The notes beneath the pieces were generated by a model. It made no database searches. It worked only from the letters and a program-made list of their open reading frames with translations, and was not told where the DNA came from. DNA of 64,000 bases. Source: Teredinibacter sp. KSP-S5-2. GTDB lineage: Bacteria > Pseudomonadota > Gammaproteobacteria > Pseudomonadales > Cellvibrionaceae. The position numbers and the translations under genes are program-made. The stretch is taken from contig NZ_CP120416.1 of assembly GCF_032773895.1 (NCBI RefSeq), positions 2,664,001 to 2,728,000 of the forward strand. Direction: 5' to 3'. Positions 37,670 to 47,862 of this stretch are shown here, piece after piece. How positions within the stretch are numbered: the first letter of the stretch is position 1; the number at the start of each line of letters is the position of its first letter.

Positions 37670-38920
37670 ATGGATACCTTCTCAAAAATACTCAATGATT
37701 ACGACGAAGATTTCCTGAACAGCTTTATTGAGCAAATTCACGAAGAAATTGCCAATATCGAATCCAATCTAATGCTAATCCATACTGCGACAGACAAACA
37801 GCAACGTCTGGATGCAGTTTTTGTTTCCATTCAGGAAATAGGTGTGGCCTGCCGCATAGGCTGCTGGGATCCGCTAATTCTTTTTATGAACAAAGCAGAA
37901 ATGGTAATTTCCGGATTTCGCTCCGGACATCTACAAATGAATGAATTAGCCATAGAAGTCTTTCTGTTGATGATAGATATTTTAAGAACGACTGCAGAGG
38001 ACATGGTTAAAATCCGTGTACTGGATTCTCACCTGCTTAATGCCTTCAGTCGTCGAATGGATGAAATTCATATTGCAGACCAGGAACAAAAAAACGAGTT
38101 ACTCAACGAAACCTTACTACAGTATTCCGTTCGGGTTAAAAAAGACGTAGTCTATAATGCGTTCGAAGACGCAAACAAAAAAAAGCTCAGCCAGCCAATC
38201 CAATCAGCCAATATTGAAACAAGTTGCTCACTGGAAAGTGCGGAACTGACGCGCTTTTGTAATCTGGCAGACGCTCTGGAAATGCGTTTTCCTCATTGGC
38301 GAGGCCGAACAGAAACAATATTGGAAACCTGTTTGCTGATTAATGCCAGCCTGGGTGAAATTATAGATCACCGCCAACTAACTGCTGCCGTGTATCTACA
38401 CGATATTGGCATGGCGTTACTTCCCGACTCCATCGTCTATAAAAAAGGAAAATACAGCTCGGAAGAAACCATGCTAATGCAAAATCATCCGAATTACGCC
38501 TATGACATACTTAGTTGTATTCCGGATTTTGAGGACGCGGCACAAATGGTATTGCAGCACCATGAATGGTTTAACGGTGATGGATACCCTGCGGGTCTTA
38601 AGTATTCAGGTATTGCCGCTGGAGCACAAATTCTTTCCATTGCCGACACATTTTATTCACTGACCCATTCACGCCCGGATAGAAACTACAACAAATCGAT
38701 TGTTCGCGCGCTTTCAGAAATTAATCGTAATATGGGGACTCAATTTGACCCGGATGTAGTGGAAGCCATAAATGCAATCAGTCGCCAACTTGTTTCACTC
38801 TACGAAAACAAACCCCATTTCACTTCAATGCATCATGAAAATGTAGATAATCTGGAAGTAAACAGCGCGAACGAATACGACCCTCACTTTTCGACCATTC
38901 ATGCTAAATACGGAGCATAA
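37670..38920 (+). CDS. HD-GYP domain protein with a degenerate N-terminal Hpt-like domain
   Basis: A 416-residue protein. Residues 1-130 resemble the CheA/Hpt four-helix bundle: FLNSFIEQIHEEIANIESNL, then a region aligning with the phospho-acceptor helix, then FRSGHLQMNELAIEVFLLMIDIL. The expected histidine position reads Gln55 (FVSIQEIGVA). Residues 200-390 are an HD-GYP domain: H244-D245 in LHDIGM, H273 in QNHPNYAYDIL, H297-H298 in LQHHEWFNGDGYP and Asp326 in IADTFYSL. The metal ligands and GYP are present, so c-di-GMP hydrolysis is plausible. There is no membrane segment. AGAAAG precedes the ATG. Confidence 0.85.
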   Translation: MDTFSKILNDYDEDFLNSFIEQIHEEIANIESNLMLIHTATDKQQRLDAVFVSIQEIGVACRIGCWDPLILFMNKAEMVISGFRSGHLQMNELAIEVFLLMIDILRTTAEDMVKIRVLDSHLLNAFSRRMDEIHIADQEQKNELLNETLLQYSVRVKKDVVYNAFEDANKKKLSQPIQSANIETSCSLESAELTRFCNLADALEMRFPHWRGRTETILETCLLINASLGEIIDHRQLTAAVYLHDIGMALLPDSIVYKKGKYSSEETMLMQNHPNYAYDILSCIPDFEDAAQMVLQHHEWFNGDGYPAGLKYSGIAAGAQILSIADTFYSLTHSRPDRNYNKSIVRALSEINRNMGTQFDPDVVEAINAISRQLVSLYENKPHFTSMHHENVDNLEVNSANEYDPHFSTIHAKYGA

Positions 38921-38927
38921 AAAAGGG

Positions 38928-38958
38928 TTTACCGGGCAAGTATTCCCTGCCCGGTAAA
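38928..38958. terminator. Bidirectional terminator between the HD-GYP and alcohol dehydrogenase genes
   Basis: TTTACCGGGCA (38928-38938) pairs perfectly with TGCCCGGTAAA (38948-38958). On the minus strand it is followed by CCCTTTTTT, the stronger T-tract, so it serves the dehydrogenase gene best. On the plus strand it ends the HD-GYP transcript. Confidence 0.85.
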
Positions 38959-38967
38959 ATCTCACAC

Positions 38968-39969
38968 TTAATTTGTTAATACGATTCGATACTTTGCTTC
39001 ACCACTTCGTAAACGTTTCAACGCGTCGTTGACTTTTGCCATAGGAAAGGTTTCCACGACCGGTTGAATATTATGTCGTTTGGCGAAATCCAGCATTTTG
39101 ACAATCGTTGCCGGGCTACCAACGGGTGAGCCGGAAACCTGTCTTTGCGCCCCAATTAACCCAAATACCCCAATATCAAGAGGCTCCAATGTTGCCCCCA
39201 CGAAATGCAAACGCCCTTTCGGGGCAAGCGTATTGATGTAGAGGTTCCAATCCAACTTCACATTGACCGTGGAAATAATTAAGTCGAATTGGCCAGCAGC
39301 CGCTTCAAGGGCGTTTTCATCACGAGAGTTCAGTGTGTGATGAGCACCGAGTTCAAAGGCCTCTTTTATTTTGGCTTCAGACGAGGTAAACGCTGTGACC
39401 TCACATCCCCATGCATTGAGAAACTGGACAGCCATATGTCCCAAGCCTCCAATACCGATCACCCCAACTTTAGCGGTTGGGGGGATATCAAACTGCACCA
39501 ACGGATTGAACACAGTAATACCACCGCAAAACAATGGGCCGGCGGACTCCAGGTCCATTCCTTCAGGAATAGCAATAACGCTGTTTGCCTGAGCACGAAC
39601 TTTATCGGCAAAACCACCGTGATGGTGGACGATGGTCCCTGCTGCTGTCGCACATAAATTGTGATCACCGGATTGACAACAAGCACAATGGTTACAGTAG
39701 CCGGCATGCCAACCCAGTCCGACATTTTGCCCGATGGTCAAGTTGGTAACCTTTTTACCAACCTTTGCAACAGTACCAACGACTTCATGGCCCGGCACCA
39801 ATGGGTAAGAAGTCATTCCCCAATCATTATCCAACATGCTCAAATCACTGTGGCAGATACCGCAGTATTTGACATCTATTTCAACTTCATTCTCGCCTAA
39901 TTCACCTGGGTCGTACTCAAAAGGCTGGAGTTCGCCGCCCATATCTTTCGCTGCGTAAGCACTGATCAT
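38968..39969 (-). CDS. Zinc-dependent NAD(P) alcohol/aldehyde dehydrogenase (YahK/cinnamyl-alcohol type)
   Basis: A 333-residue medium-chain dehydrogenase. Catalytic zinc ligands are in [12 protein letters not shown] and GHEVVG. The structural zinc cluster [15 protein letters not shown] is intact. The cofactor fold is [15 protein letters not shown]. Overall similarity is to broad-range aldehyde reductases such as YahK. The natural substrate is unknown. It stands alone between terminators or gaps. Confidence 0.9.
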   Translation of the reverse strand: MISAYAAKDMGGELQPFEYDPGELGENEVEIDVKYCGICHSDLSMLDNDWGMTSYPLVPGHEVVGTVAKVGKKVTNLTIGQNVGLGWHAGYCNHCACCQSGDHNLCATAAGTIVHHHGGFADKVRAQANSVIAIPEGMDLESAGPLFCGGITVFNPLVQFDIPPTAKVGVIGIGGLGHMAVQFLNAWGCEVTAFTSSEAKIKEAFELGAHHTLNSRDENALEAAAGQFDLIISTVNVKLDWNLYINTLAPKGRLHFVGATLEPLDIGVFGLIGAQRQVSGSPVGSPATIVKMLDFAKRHNIQPVVETFPMAKVNDALKRLRSGEAKYRIVLTN

Positions 39970-40122
39970 TCTTATCTCCCATTAATTGAATTGCTAAATG
40001 CATTTAAATAATGAAACAAAACGAAAGATAGCAGTGATTTTGTTGTTTTTGCGTGAAAAGAATATTACAGCGCCAATAACACAGGCATTAAAGGAAAATC
40101 AAAAAATTAAAACTCTTTACAA

Positions 40123-40575
40123 CTAATCCAGACAATATAGATACCAGGCACTTTTTCTAGCCTGTAATTTATCGTATAGATTTTGAGCGGCAATATTATC
40201 TTGTGCCGTTAACCACTGTAACCTGGCAGCCCCCTGAGACTTGGCATACTCCCCTGCACATTCAATTAATTGACGAGCAAAACCTTTTCCCCGGTGAGCC
40301 TCGCAAGTATATAAATCATTTAATACCGCTACCTTCGAGGTGATCGAGGAAACATAAGTAAAATAGACCGTTGCAAAGGCGACAGGTTTTCCGTGGTGGC
40401 GATAGAGAAATTGGCAACCTAACGGACTGCCACTGCCAAGCTGAGAAAAGAACGTCAGGTTTCGTCCATCAGAAATGTTTTGTACTTGATAAAACTCTTG
40501 ATACTGTCGAATTAAGGGCAGCAATTCGGAAAGATTATCCGGTGAAACTCGTTCAATCATTATAGTTACGCTCAC
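40123..40575 (-). CDS. GNAT family N-acetyltransferase
   Basis: A 150-residue acetyltransferase fold. The acetyl-CoA loop is HRGKGFARQLIE preceded by AVLNDLYTCE, and the C-terminal motif is LTAQDNIAAQNLYDKL. The substrate is unknown. A second ATG five codons in (MIERVSPDN) is a possible alternative start. It is monocistronic as far as can be seen. Confidence 0.85.
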   Translation of the reverse strand: MSVTIMIERVSPDNLSELLPLIRQYQEFYQVQNISDGRNLTFFSQLGSGSPLGCQFLYRHHGKPVAFATVYFTYVSSITSKVAVLNDLYTCEAHRGKGFARQLIECAGEYAKSQGAARLQWLTAQDNIAAQNLYDKLQARKSAWYLYCLD

Positions 40576-40761
40576 CTACTCCATTGTCTGAAATACCATT
40601 TACACGTAAAAGTATTCATCAAAATCTGTCGAGCATCTATGCACTAAAACAAATTTTTATACATTGTGAAGGTGTTGATATATTGCTTTTTAAAACAAAT
40701 GAGAAAGAGTGCTATTTCAATGACAGAAGTACAAAACAAAGATACAGAAAAGATTTTATAA

Positions 40762-40780
40762 CGCCTCATAAGGAGAGGCG
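40762..40780 (-). terminator. Weak terminator-like hairpin after the VOC gene
   Basis: CGCCTC (40762-40767) pairs with GAGGCG (40775-40780). Read on the minus strand it is followed by TTATAAAATC, only moderately T-rich. It lies about 60 bases after the VOC stop. The remaining bases of this 267-base gap hold nothing I recognise. Confidence 0.4.
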
Positions 40781-40842
40781 CTATAGAGTGAGTGTGCCAG
40801 GCTCTCATAGTAATATTACTGAAGCAAATAATATGCGTTGTC

Positions 40843-41196
40843 TCACTGGTCGGACCAAACAGCAAACTCGTTACCACTAGGCTCAGAGAAATGAAAACGT
40901 CTTCCTCCCGGAAAGGAAAATATCGATTTTACAATTTCCCCTCCGGATGCTTTCACTTTTTCAAGCGTTGCTTCCAGATCCTGACTATAGAAGACCAATA
41001 GTGCCGCACCATTTTCAGTTCTGGATTTCATGTCTGCCAAGTAAAAGCCGCCATCCAAACCCTGGTTGGAAAACGCCGTGTATTCAGGGCCGTAATTAAC
41101 GAACTGCCAATTAAACGCGGATTGAAAAAATGTCTTTGTAGCGGTTAAATCTCGCGAAGGGTACTCTACATAGTTTAATTTTTCATGTTCGTTCAT
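40843..41196 (-). CDS. VOC (glyoxalase/bleomycin-resistance) family protein
   Basis: A 117-residue single-domain VOC protein. NYVEYPSRDLTATKTFFQSAFNW opens the fold. GGFYLAD, ALLVFYSQDLEATLEKVKASGG and the closing FHFSEPSGNEFAVWS are typical. I chose the ATG at 41196 because AGGAGA lies about 10 bases before it; a start at 41226 would translate through this ribosome site. The substrate is unknown. Confidence 0.85.
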   Translation of the reverse strand: MNEHEKLNYVEYPSRDLTATKTFFQSAFNWQFVNYGPEYTAFSNQGLDGGFYLADMKSRTENGAALLVFYSQDLEATLEKVKASGGEIVKSIFSFPGGRRFHFSEPSGNEFAVWSDQ

Positions 41197-41280
41197 AACC
41201 AGCTCTCCTAAACTTATCAACGACATAGAATATGGAATTGACTATGCATTCTAGACTGCCTAGTCACGTGAAGTGTTGAT

Positions 41281-41616
41281 TTATTTCCTTCTTGGCGGCA
41301 GTGTTTGAACAAACGATTCACATACTGTAATCCAACGCGTTAAATCCGCCTCTTTTGCAATACCTTCCGGCAATACATAAACCATCCCTTTCATCACTTT
41401 ACCGATAAAGTCCATTTCTCGTACATGTTTTTGAGCCAAACACTCGGAATAACGCTCATTCCCTACACGAGCCATCAATGTATCGCCAAGAATACCGCAG
41501 CACATATGGTTGTTTACCATGTAGCAGAGTCCACCAAACATCTTTTTTACTTGCACATCTTTACGACCGAAAAAATACTCATTCATTCTTTCCTCTAAAC
41601 CTGCATCATACGCCAT
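41281..41616 (-). CDS. TfoX N-terminal domain protein
   Basis: A 111-residue protein with the TfoX-N fold: MFGGLCYMVNNHMCCGILGDTLMARVG, then MKGMVYVLPEGIAKEADLTRWI. It lacks the C-terminal helix-hairpin domain of true TfoX/Sxy competence regulators, so a role in competence should not be assumed. It lies about 85 bases from the VOC gene and 36 from the J-domain gene on the same strand. Confidence 0.85.
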   Translation of the reverse strand: MAYDAGLEERMNEYFFGRKDVQVKKMFGGLCYMVNNHMCCGILGDTLMARVGNERYSECLAQKHVREMDFIGKVMKGMVYVLPEGIAKEADLTRWITVCESFVQTLPPRRK

Positions 41617-41652
41617 AGTAGAAAACTCCTTGTATTAGCAAAAAATATATTG

Positions 41653-42255
41653 TCACTTTGTTTTCGTAGAGATTAACAATGACTCATAGGCTCGACGTAC
41701 AGCATGAAAGTCTTCACTTTCTCCCCCTTTATCCGGGTGAGCCTGAGCAATTTTTTTTCGGTAAGCTTGTTGAATGTCCTGCCAACTTGCATCCTGTTCA
41801 ACACCTAAAATCGATAGAGATTCTGCACGTTCATCCAACGCATGGTAGCGTGTCCAGAAATTCGCCATAAGCTGGCTGACATTTTCCGGGGTTGCACAGT
41901 GGAAGTTCTGCCAATCCAGGTAATACTCCGCTAACGCTTTTTCTGCTGACAACTCGCTTAAGTCAGACCCTACGCCCTCCGGCACAACAGACAAACGAAT
42001 AGTTGATGGCGTAATATCTAAACGTTCGCCCTTCTCAAAAAGCTCAGTTTGCAAACCATAGAGACAATGGCGGATATAGAAGTGTTTTTGAAACAGGTTA
42101 AGTAGAACATCCTTCGACCACGGGTACAGATCGTCATCGCACAATGTCTGGATTAAGTCGTATTCCTTTAGCTCAGAAACTTCCTTGAGCATCTCATATA
42201 TGCGGGAAAACGTCTGGAGAATGTGTGTCTGGGTAAAAGCAGTGATAGCACGCAC
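41653..42255 (-). CDS. DnaJ-related protein with C-terminal J domain
   Basis: A 200-residue protein. The N-terminal part (LKEVSELKEYDLIQTLCDDDLYPW, later FQKHFYIRHCLYGLQ) fits the DnaJ-related family. The J domain covers about 145-200 with the HPD triad at 173-175 (AQAHPDKGG), so DnaK stimulation is plausible. The start is uncertain: the open frame begins with a GTG at 42255 lacking a ribosome site, and an internal ATG at 42192 is an alternative. It lies 30 bases from the channel gene. Confidence 0.85.
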   Translation of the reverse strand: MRAITAFTQTHILQTFSRIYEMLKEVSELKEYDLIQTLCDDDLYPWSKDVLLNLFQKHFYIRHCLYGLQTELFEKGERLDITPSTIRLSVVPEGVGSDLSELSAEKALAEYYLDWQNFHCATPENVSQLMANFWTRYHALDERAESLSILGVEQDASWQDIQQAYRKKIAQAHPDKGGESEDFHAVRRAYESLLISTKTK

Positions 42256-42285
42256 CTGTCGTTTTGGCGTCAGGCACGTATTTCG

Positions 42286-43095
42286 CTAGGCCTGACGATT
42301 AGCCTGTTGTTGTAAGAGTAGTTTAATTTCCGCGAGTTCGTTTTTGATAGTATCCAGTTCTTTATGCTCGTTCTCAAACCCTTCCTGCATATGCTCCCGG
42401 TGCTCCTGCTCCATAACGTTCACCACAATACCAATAATCATATTCAAAAATGCGAACGCGGTAAAAAAGATAAACGTAATATAGTATGCCCAGCTCCATC
42501 CGTGAACAGTCATTGTCTCATACATAACATCCGTCCAATCTTCAAAAGTCATAACACGGAATAAAGTAAGAAGACTAACCGCAATATCCCCCCATAATTC
42601 GGGGTTGATTTCACTAAAGAAGGTGCTGCCCACTGCCGCATAGATATAAAAAATAATAAACATGAGCAGCACAACATAAAACAATTGAGGTAAGGCCTTG
42701 ATCAGGGAAACCAGAAGCGTCCTCAATTCGGGAATAATAGAAACCATCCGCAACACACGGAAAATACGTATTAAACGACCAATTACCGCCAACTCGCTGT
42801 TATCGATAGGAATTAAGCTAACAATAACAATGGTGGTATCAAAAATATTCCAGCCATTCTTAAAGAAATCCCGTTTTCGTTCTTCACCGATAAAACGAAT
42901 GGTGATCTCCACAAGGAAAATCACGGTAATTAACCAATCCAGAATATGAACGATTTGTGCCACAATTTCCGGGATATCGTAGGTCTTTACACCAACAACA
43001 ATGGCAGAAAAAATAATGACAGAAACAACAAATGTTTCGAACAGGCGGTTAGAACGAACCTCGGCAAAGGTTCGGACGATTTGGCTGGCTTGCAT
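42286..43095 (-). CDS. Voltage-gated ion channel, bacterial Nav/Cav type
   Basis: A 269-residue single-domain channel, expected to form tetramers. S1 is about 20-37, S2 50-69, S3 83-97. S4 carries four arginines at every third position (R107, R110, R113, R116). S5 is about 135-158, the pore follows, and S6 is 202-228. The filter is T183-F-E-D-W-T-D189. A C-terminal coiled coil (about 235-266) fits the bundle that tetramerises BacNav channels. Length and layout match NaChBac-like channels. The acidic filter is discussed in findings. The stop of the DUF3012 gene lies 4 bases upstream of this start, so they are probably co-transcribed. Confidence 0.92.
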   Translation of the reverse strand: MQASQIVRTFAEVRSNRLFETFVVSVIIFSAIVVGVKTYDIPEIVAQIVHILDWLITVIFLVEITIRFIGEERKRDFFKNGWNIFDTTIVIVSLIPIDNSELAVIGRLIRIFRVLRMVSIIPELRTLLVSLIKALPQLFYVVLLMFIIFYIYAAVGSTFFSEINPELWGDIAVSLLTLFRVMTFEDWTDVMYETMTVHGWSWAYYITFIFFTAFAFLNMIIGIVVNVMEQEHREHMQEGFENEHKELDTIKNELAEIKLLLQQQANRQA

Positions 43096-43099
43096 AGAA

Positions 43100-43276
43100 T
43101 TATGACTTCTTTTCGTTATACAAACAGTCTTGACTAAATGAGGTGAAATCCTGCTCGGTCCATTCGGAATTTGGCTTGTCGATCATGCTGTCACACCACT
43201 CTTCCGACATTCGCTTTTCCGAACAACCGAACAAACAGACTGAAGCGAAGGCAATATAGACTATGCGCGTCGCCAT
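43100..43276 (-). CDS. DUF3012 family small lipoprotein
   Basis: A 58-residue product translated by hand. It begins [18 protein letters not shown], a lipoprotein signal with Cys18 as the lipid-modified residue. The mature part contains SEEWCDSMIDKPNSEWT and QDFTSFSQDCLY, matching my memory of DUF3012 (a WC...KP..DW...D....C pattern). The ATG overlaps the last 16 bases of cysS in another frame. The channel gene starts 4 bases later. It is below many length cut-offs, so it is easily missed. Confidence 0.8.
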   Translation of the reverse strand: MATRIVYIAFASVCLFGCSEKRMSEEWCDSMIDKPNSEWTEQDFTSFSQDCLYNEKKS

Positions 43277-44670
43277 GTGGTTCCCTCTTTTGAATCTTCC
43301 AAAATAATATTGGCAGCAGTGAGTTGCTCACGAATTTCATCCGCTTTGCCCCAATCTTTATCCAGTTTGGCTTGTTGGCGCGCCTGAATAAGTGCTTCCA
43401 CATCTTCCGCACTGATCTCGTCACCAGTGGCGGCCTGTAACACGTCATCCGCAGCTTGCTGCAAAATTCCCAAAGGTTCAGCAAGCGCTTTTAACAAAGC
43501 CACTTTAGGTTCGGCTTCTGCACTGTCTTTAGCTGAATTGATTTCTCGAACCAATTCGTACATGGTGGCAATAGCGATACTGGTATTGAAGTCATCGTTC
43601 ATGGCTTCAATGTATTTTTTACCTTCTGTGGTTTGGCTGGCTGCAGCCCAATCCAAAGCGTGTACCGAATCGTAACCACGTAGCGCATTATAAAAACGCT
43701 CCAAACCATTTTTGGCTTCAATCAGATTTTCTTCCGAATAATTAATCGGACTGCGATAGTGGCTGTTAATTAACAGGAAGCGTACAACTTCTGGATGATA
43801 GTTTTGCAACACATCACGAATGGTAAAAAAGTTGCCTAACGATTTAGACATTTTCTCGCCATCCACGCGCAACGCGCCAGCATGCATCCAATAGTTGGCA
43901 TACTGACAACCATTTGCCGCTTCGCTCTGGGCAATTTCATTTTCGTGATGAGGGAAAGGCAAATCCGGCCCGCCACCGTGGATATCCAGAGTTTCGCCCA
44001 GGCAGGCTTTACTCATTGCGGAACATTCAATATGCCAACCGGGACGCCCTTTGCCCCATGGAGACTCCCAATAAGCCTCACCTTCTTTCGCGGATTTCCA
44101 AAGCACGAAATCTCGCGGGTCTTCTTTTGCATCTTCAACGGAAATACGCGCGCCTGCCAATAATTCTTCAGAGTTTTTGTTGGTTAACTTGCCGTAACCT
44201 TCAAATTTGGCGACACGATAATACACATCACCATTTTTAGCCTGATAGGCATAGCCTTTGTCTTCCAATGCCTGGATAAGAGCAAGAATATCGTCCATAT
44301 GTGCGGTGGCACGAGGTTCACTGTTGGGACGAATAATTCCCAAACGAGTTTCATCCTCCACCATCGCCTCAGTAAAACGCTGAGCCAACGCGGAAAACTC
44401 TTCGCCGTTTTCATTTGCACGTTTTAATATTTTGTCATCAATATCCGTGACGTTACGAATATAGTTTACATCCCAGCCTTGCTTGCGCAGGTAGCGAGTA
44501 ATAAAGTCAAACGCAATCAGAACACGTGCATGACCAATGTGACAGTAGTCGTACACCGTTATGCCACACACATACATATTAATTTTGCCTGGCACCAAAG
44601 GTTTAAACACTTCTTTTTTACCGGACAAGGTGTTGTATAACGAAAAATCTACTGCGTTTGACTTACTCAT
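43261..44670 (-). CDS. cysS: Cysteinyl-tRNA synthetase
   Basis: A 469-residue class I synthetase that charges tRNA-Cys. The HIGH motif is [11 protein letters not shown] near residue 36; the KMSKS motif is [12 protein letters not shown]. Zinc-site residues include [10 protein letters not shown] and HHENE. The C-terminal anticodon-binding domain is complete, ending GTTWRRA. Length is usual. It follows glnS by 80 bases. Confidence 0.97.
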   Translation of the reverse strand: MSKSNAVDFSLYNTLSGKKEVFKPLVPGKINMYVCGITVYDYCHIGHARVLIAFDFITRYLRKQGWDVNYIRNVTDIDDKILKRANENGEEFSALAQRFTEAMVEDETRLGIIRPNSEPRATAHMDDILALIQALEDKGYAYQAKNGDVYYRVAKFEGYGKLTNKNSEELLAGARISVEDAKEDPRDFVLWKSAKEGEAYWESPWGKGRPGWHIECSAMSKACLGETLDIHGGGPDLPFPHHENEIAQSEAANGCQYANYWMHAGALRVDGEKMSKSLGNFFTIRDVLQNYHPEVVRFLLINSHYRSPINYSEENLIEAKNGLERFYNALRGYDSVHALDWAAASQTTEGKKYIEAMNDDFNTSIAIATMYELVREINSAKDSAEAEPKVALLKALAEPLGILQQAADDVLQAATGDEISAEDVEALIQARQQAKLDKDWGKADEIREQLTAANIILEDSKEGTTWRRA

Positions 44671-44750
44671 TGATTAAACCTAGCTCTATACTTTTATATT
44701 TCTTAACACAATTTACACAAGCCAAGGGTTTGCTTGTATGTATTTGGCCT

Positions 44751-46436
44751 CTATTTATTCTCTTCCTTGGTCCAGCTGTCTTTTAACCCAATGGTTCGGT
44801 TAAAAACCAAACCTTCGGCTTTGGCATCACGACAGAAATACCCTTCGCGCTCAAATTGATAACCTTGCTCTGGCTCTGCCGCTAATAATCCCTTTTCTCC
44901 TTTACAGTTTTGCAAGGTCACCAAACTTTCGGGATTAATACAGGCCATATAATCTTTACCACCCGCGTCTGGAGCTGGATCAGTAAATAAACGGTCATAC
45001 AACCGAACGGTAAATTCTGCACAATCGTGGGCGGCAACCCATTGAATAACACCTTTTGGCTTTACACCATCTTCCGGGTTTTTACCCAAGGTTCCTTCGA
45101 TAATGCGTGCACGCACTTCCACAATATTGCCCGCGTCATCTTTAATCGCTTCATCCGCTTCAATTACATAGGCGTTACGTAATCGAACCCGTTTACCTAA
45201 CACCAAGCGCTTATATTTTTTATTGGCTTCTTCCCGAAAATCCTCCTGATCAATATACACTTCATGACCAAATGCCAATTCACGTTCAGGCAAATCTTCC
45301 CGGTTGGGGTGACCAGGCGCAGAGAGCAATTCGGTTTTGTCTTTCGGATAGTTGGTCAACACCACTTTCAATGGCTTAAGCACACACATTGCTCGTGGTG
45401 CGTTTTTATCCAGGTCATCACGAATAGCGTGCTCCAACATGGCAATATCCACCACGCCATCAGATTTGGTCACGCCGATCATGTCGCAGAACTTCCGAAT
45501 CGATGCCGGGGTATACCCTCTGCGGCGATAACCCGCGATAGTAGGCATTCTCGGATCGTCCCAGGATTCCACCACGCCTTCATCGACCAGATTCTTCAGT
45601 TTTCGTTTAGATGTAACGGTGTAGTTCAGGTTTAATCGACCAAACTCATACTGTTTTGGTTTGCTGGGCACAGGCAGATTTTCGATAAACCACTCATACA
45701 GCGGTCGATGGTCGGCAAACTCAAGAGTACAAATAGAATGTGTCACCCCTTCAAGGGCGTCTTCCTGACCGTGAGCAAAATCGTAACTTGGGTAAATACA
45801 CCATTTATCACCGGTTTGGTGGTGATGCTTTTTACGGATTCGATAAAGAATCGGGTCACGCATATTGATATTGCCGTGGGCCATATCAATTTTTGCACGC
45901 AATACTTTCGCCCCTTCCTCGAACTCACCGTTTTTCATTCGCTCTAACAAATCCAGATTTTCATCTGCGCTGCGATCACGATAAGGCGAATTTTTCCCCG
46001 GCTCGGTTAAGGTTCCACGATATTCACGTGCTTCCTCAGGTGATAAATCACAAACATACGCTTTACCTTCGCGAACCAGGTGCTGAGCCCATTCATAGAA
46101 GGTGTCAAAGTAATCCGACCCATAACGGATATCACCAGCCCATTTAAAGCCAAGCCATTCCACATCGCTCTGGATGGCATCAATGTATTCCTGGCTTTCT
46201 TTCTCGGGATTGGTGTCATCAAAACGTAAGTTGCATTGACCGCCAAAAGTTTCGGCAAGACCAAAATTCAAGCAGATGGACTTAGCATGGCCGATATGCA
46301 AATAGCCGTTAGGTTCAGGTGGAAATCGAGTGACCACATTTGTGTGCACGCCGTCCTCAAGGTCTTTCTTGATAATTTGTTCAAGAAAATTTAGCGGCCT
46401 TTCTGAGGTCGCTGCCGCAGTAGAATCATTACTCAT
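44751..46436 (-). CDS. glnS: Glutaminyl-tRNA synthetase
   Basis: A 561-residue class I synthetase. The HIGH motif is [20 protein letters not shown]; the second signature is [26 protein letters not shown]. The anticodon-binding domain covers the C-terminal third ([15 protein letters not shown]-like region, then KGVIQWV). Its presence means glutamine is charged directly rather than through GatCAB. It is divergent from ppiB across 136 bases. Confidence 0.97.
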   Translation of the reverse strand: MSNDSTAAATSERPLNFLEQIIKKDLEDGVHTNVVTRFPPEPNGYLHIGHAKSICLNFGLAETFGGQCNLRFDDTNPEKESQEYIDAIQSDVEWLGFKWAGDIRYGSDYFDTFYEWAQHLVREGKAYVCDLSPEEAREYRGTLTEPGKNSPYRDRSADENLDLLERMKNGEFEEGAKVLRAKIDMAHGNINMRDPILYRIRKKHHHQTGDKWCIYPSYDFAHGQEDALEGVTHSICTLEFADHRPLYEWFIENLPVPSKPKQYEFGRLNLNYTVTSKRKLKNLVDEGVVESWDDPRMPTIAGYRRRGYTPASIRKFCDMIGVTKSDGVVDIAMLEHAIRDDLDKNAPRAMCVLKPLKVVLTNYPKDKTELLSAPGHPNREDLPERELAFGHEVYIDQEDFREEANKKYKRLVLGKRVRLRNAYVIEADEAIKDDAGNIVEVRARIIEGTLGKNPEDGVKPKGVIQWVAAHDCAEFTVRLYDRLFTDPAPDAGGKDYMACINPESLVTLQNCKGEKGLLAAEPEQGYQFEREGYFCRDAKAEGLVFNRTIGLKDSWTKEENK

Positions 46437-46572
46437 AGAAAGTGCTTAACTTATACGATGGTTATTTGAGCGGTTTCGTCCGCAAAGCAAAGGGCGTATT
46501 ATAGCGACCTCCTTGTGTCTGCACAGTGGAATTACACATTCTTAGACCGATAACGCACTATAAGGCTGTTAA

Positions 46573-47064
46573 ATGATTACATTGCATACAAATTTTGGTG
46601 ATATCACGCTTGAACTTGATTTCGACAAAGCCCCGAAAACTGCGGCAAACTTCAAACAATACGCAGAAGACGGCTTTTACGATGGAACCATATTCCACCG
46701 AGTGATCAATAACTTCATGATCCAGGGTGGTGGTTTCGACGCGGACATGAGCCAAAAATCCACTCGCGATCCAATCGAAAACGAAGCGGACAATGGCCTT
46801 AGCAATGACGTTGGCACTATCGCTATGGCGCGAACAATGGACCCTCACAGCGCTTCAGCTCAATTTTTTATCAACGTAAAAGACAATGACTTCCTCAATT
46901 TCAAATCCAAGGATATGAATGGCTGGGGATATTGTGTTTTCGGTAAGGTCACTGACGGCATGGACGTAATTAACAAAATCAAAGAAGTTGCGACAGGCAG
47001 CCGCGCAGGACACCAAGACGTTCCTGTGGAAGCCGTACTTATTGAAAAAGTCTCCGTAGCCTAA
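46573..47064 (+). CDS. ppiB: Cytoplasmic peptidyl-prolyl cis-trans isomerase B
   Basis: A 163-residue cyclophilin without a signal peptide. Signatures are [29 protein letters not shown], the active-site [30 protein letters not shown] and [11 protein letters not shown]. It is followed closely by lpxH, the same order as in E. coli and Pseudomonas. AAGG lies before the ATG. Confidence 0.96.
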   Translation: MITLHTNFGDITLELDFDKAPKTAANFKQYAEDGFYDGTIFHRVINNFMIQGGGFDADMSQKSTRDPIENEADNGLSNDVGTIAMARTMDPHSASAQFFINVKDNDFLNFKSKDMNGWGYCVFGKVTDGMDVINKIKEVATGSRAGHQDVPVEAVLIEKVSVA

Positions 47065-47100
47065 GGCTTGTCTAGAATCAGGATCGTTAGTAGAAACACT

Positions 47101-47826
47101 ATGACCACATACTTCATCTCCGACCTACATCTCTCCGAAGCCACCCCCAAGCTGTACGAGGCATTCTGTTCATTTGTCGATTCCATCGCCAAGGACGCGG
47201 ATGCACTCTACATACTCGGTGATTTCTTTGATGCGTGGGTCGGCGATGACGATGATTCTGAAATATGCCAAACGGTTAAGAAGCAATTGAAACAGTATAC
47301 CGATGCCGGATTAACTATCTATTTTATGGTCGGCAATCGGGACTTTTTGCTGGGCGAAACCTTTGCCCAGCAAACAGGTGTTACCTTGCTGGAAGACCCA
47401 AGCATCGTTGAAATTGAAGGCCAAACCCTGATGCTTATGCACGGAGACAGCCTTTGCATCGATGATTTCGAGTATATGCAATTCCGTGCGCAGGTTCGCA
47501 ATCCACTTTGGCAACAGCAAGCATTGGCCATGCCTCTGGAACAACGCCGAGCTATCGCTGCACAGATGCGTAATCAAAGTAAGACCATGAACAGCAATAA
47601 AGCGGAAGACATCATGGACGTAAATAACAATACTGTTATTAACTTACTTGCCGCAAAAAATGTTTTTACCCTTGTTCACGGCCATACCCACCGACCCGAT
47701 GTACACACCATAGAAATGCCAGGTATGAAGGCAAAACGTTATGTACTGGGCGACTGGGGTGATAAAGGTTGGTACATCAAAGCGGAAAATGGCGAATTAG
47801 AACTCGTGAGTTTCGATATCAAATAG
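47101..47826 (+). CDS. lpxH: UDP-2,3-diacylglucosamine diphosphatase LpxH
   Basis: A 241-residue metallophosphoesterase that makes lipid X in lipid A synthesis. Motifs in order are ISDLHLS, LGDFFDAWVGDDD, MVGNRDFLLG, MHGDSLCIDD and HGHTHRPDVH. I chose the ATG at 47101 because DLHL must lie close to the N-terminus; the earlier start at 47068 adds a non-conserved leader. It is 36 bases after ppiB. Confidence 0.95.
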   Translation: MTTYFISDLHLSEATPKLYEAFCSFVDSIAKDADALYILGDFFDAWVGDDDDSEICQTVKKQLKQYTDAGLTIYFMVGNRDFLLGETFAQQTGVTLLEDPSIVEIEGQTLMLMHGDSLCIDDFEYMQFRAQVRNPLWQQQALAMPLEQRRAIAAQMRNQSKTMNSNKAEDIMDVNNNTVINLLAAKNVFTLVHGHTHRPDVHTIEMPGMKAKRYVLGDWGDKGWYIKAENGELELVSFDIK

Positions 47827-47862
47827 CAGAACAAGGTGTTACCCCTGCCCTGCTTTTAACGC

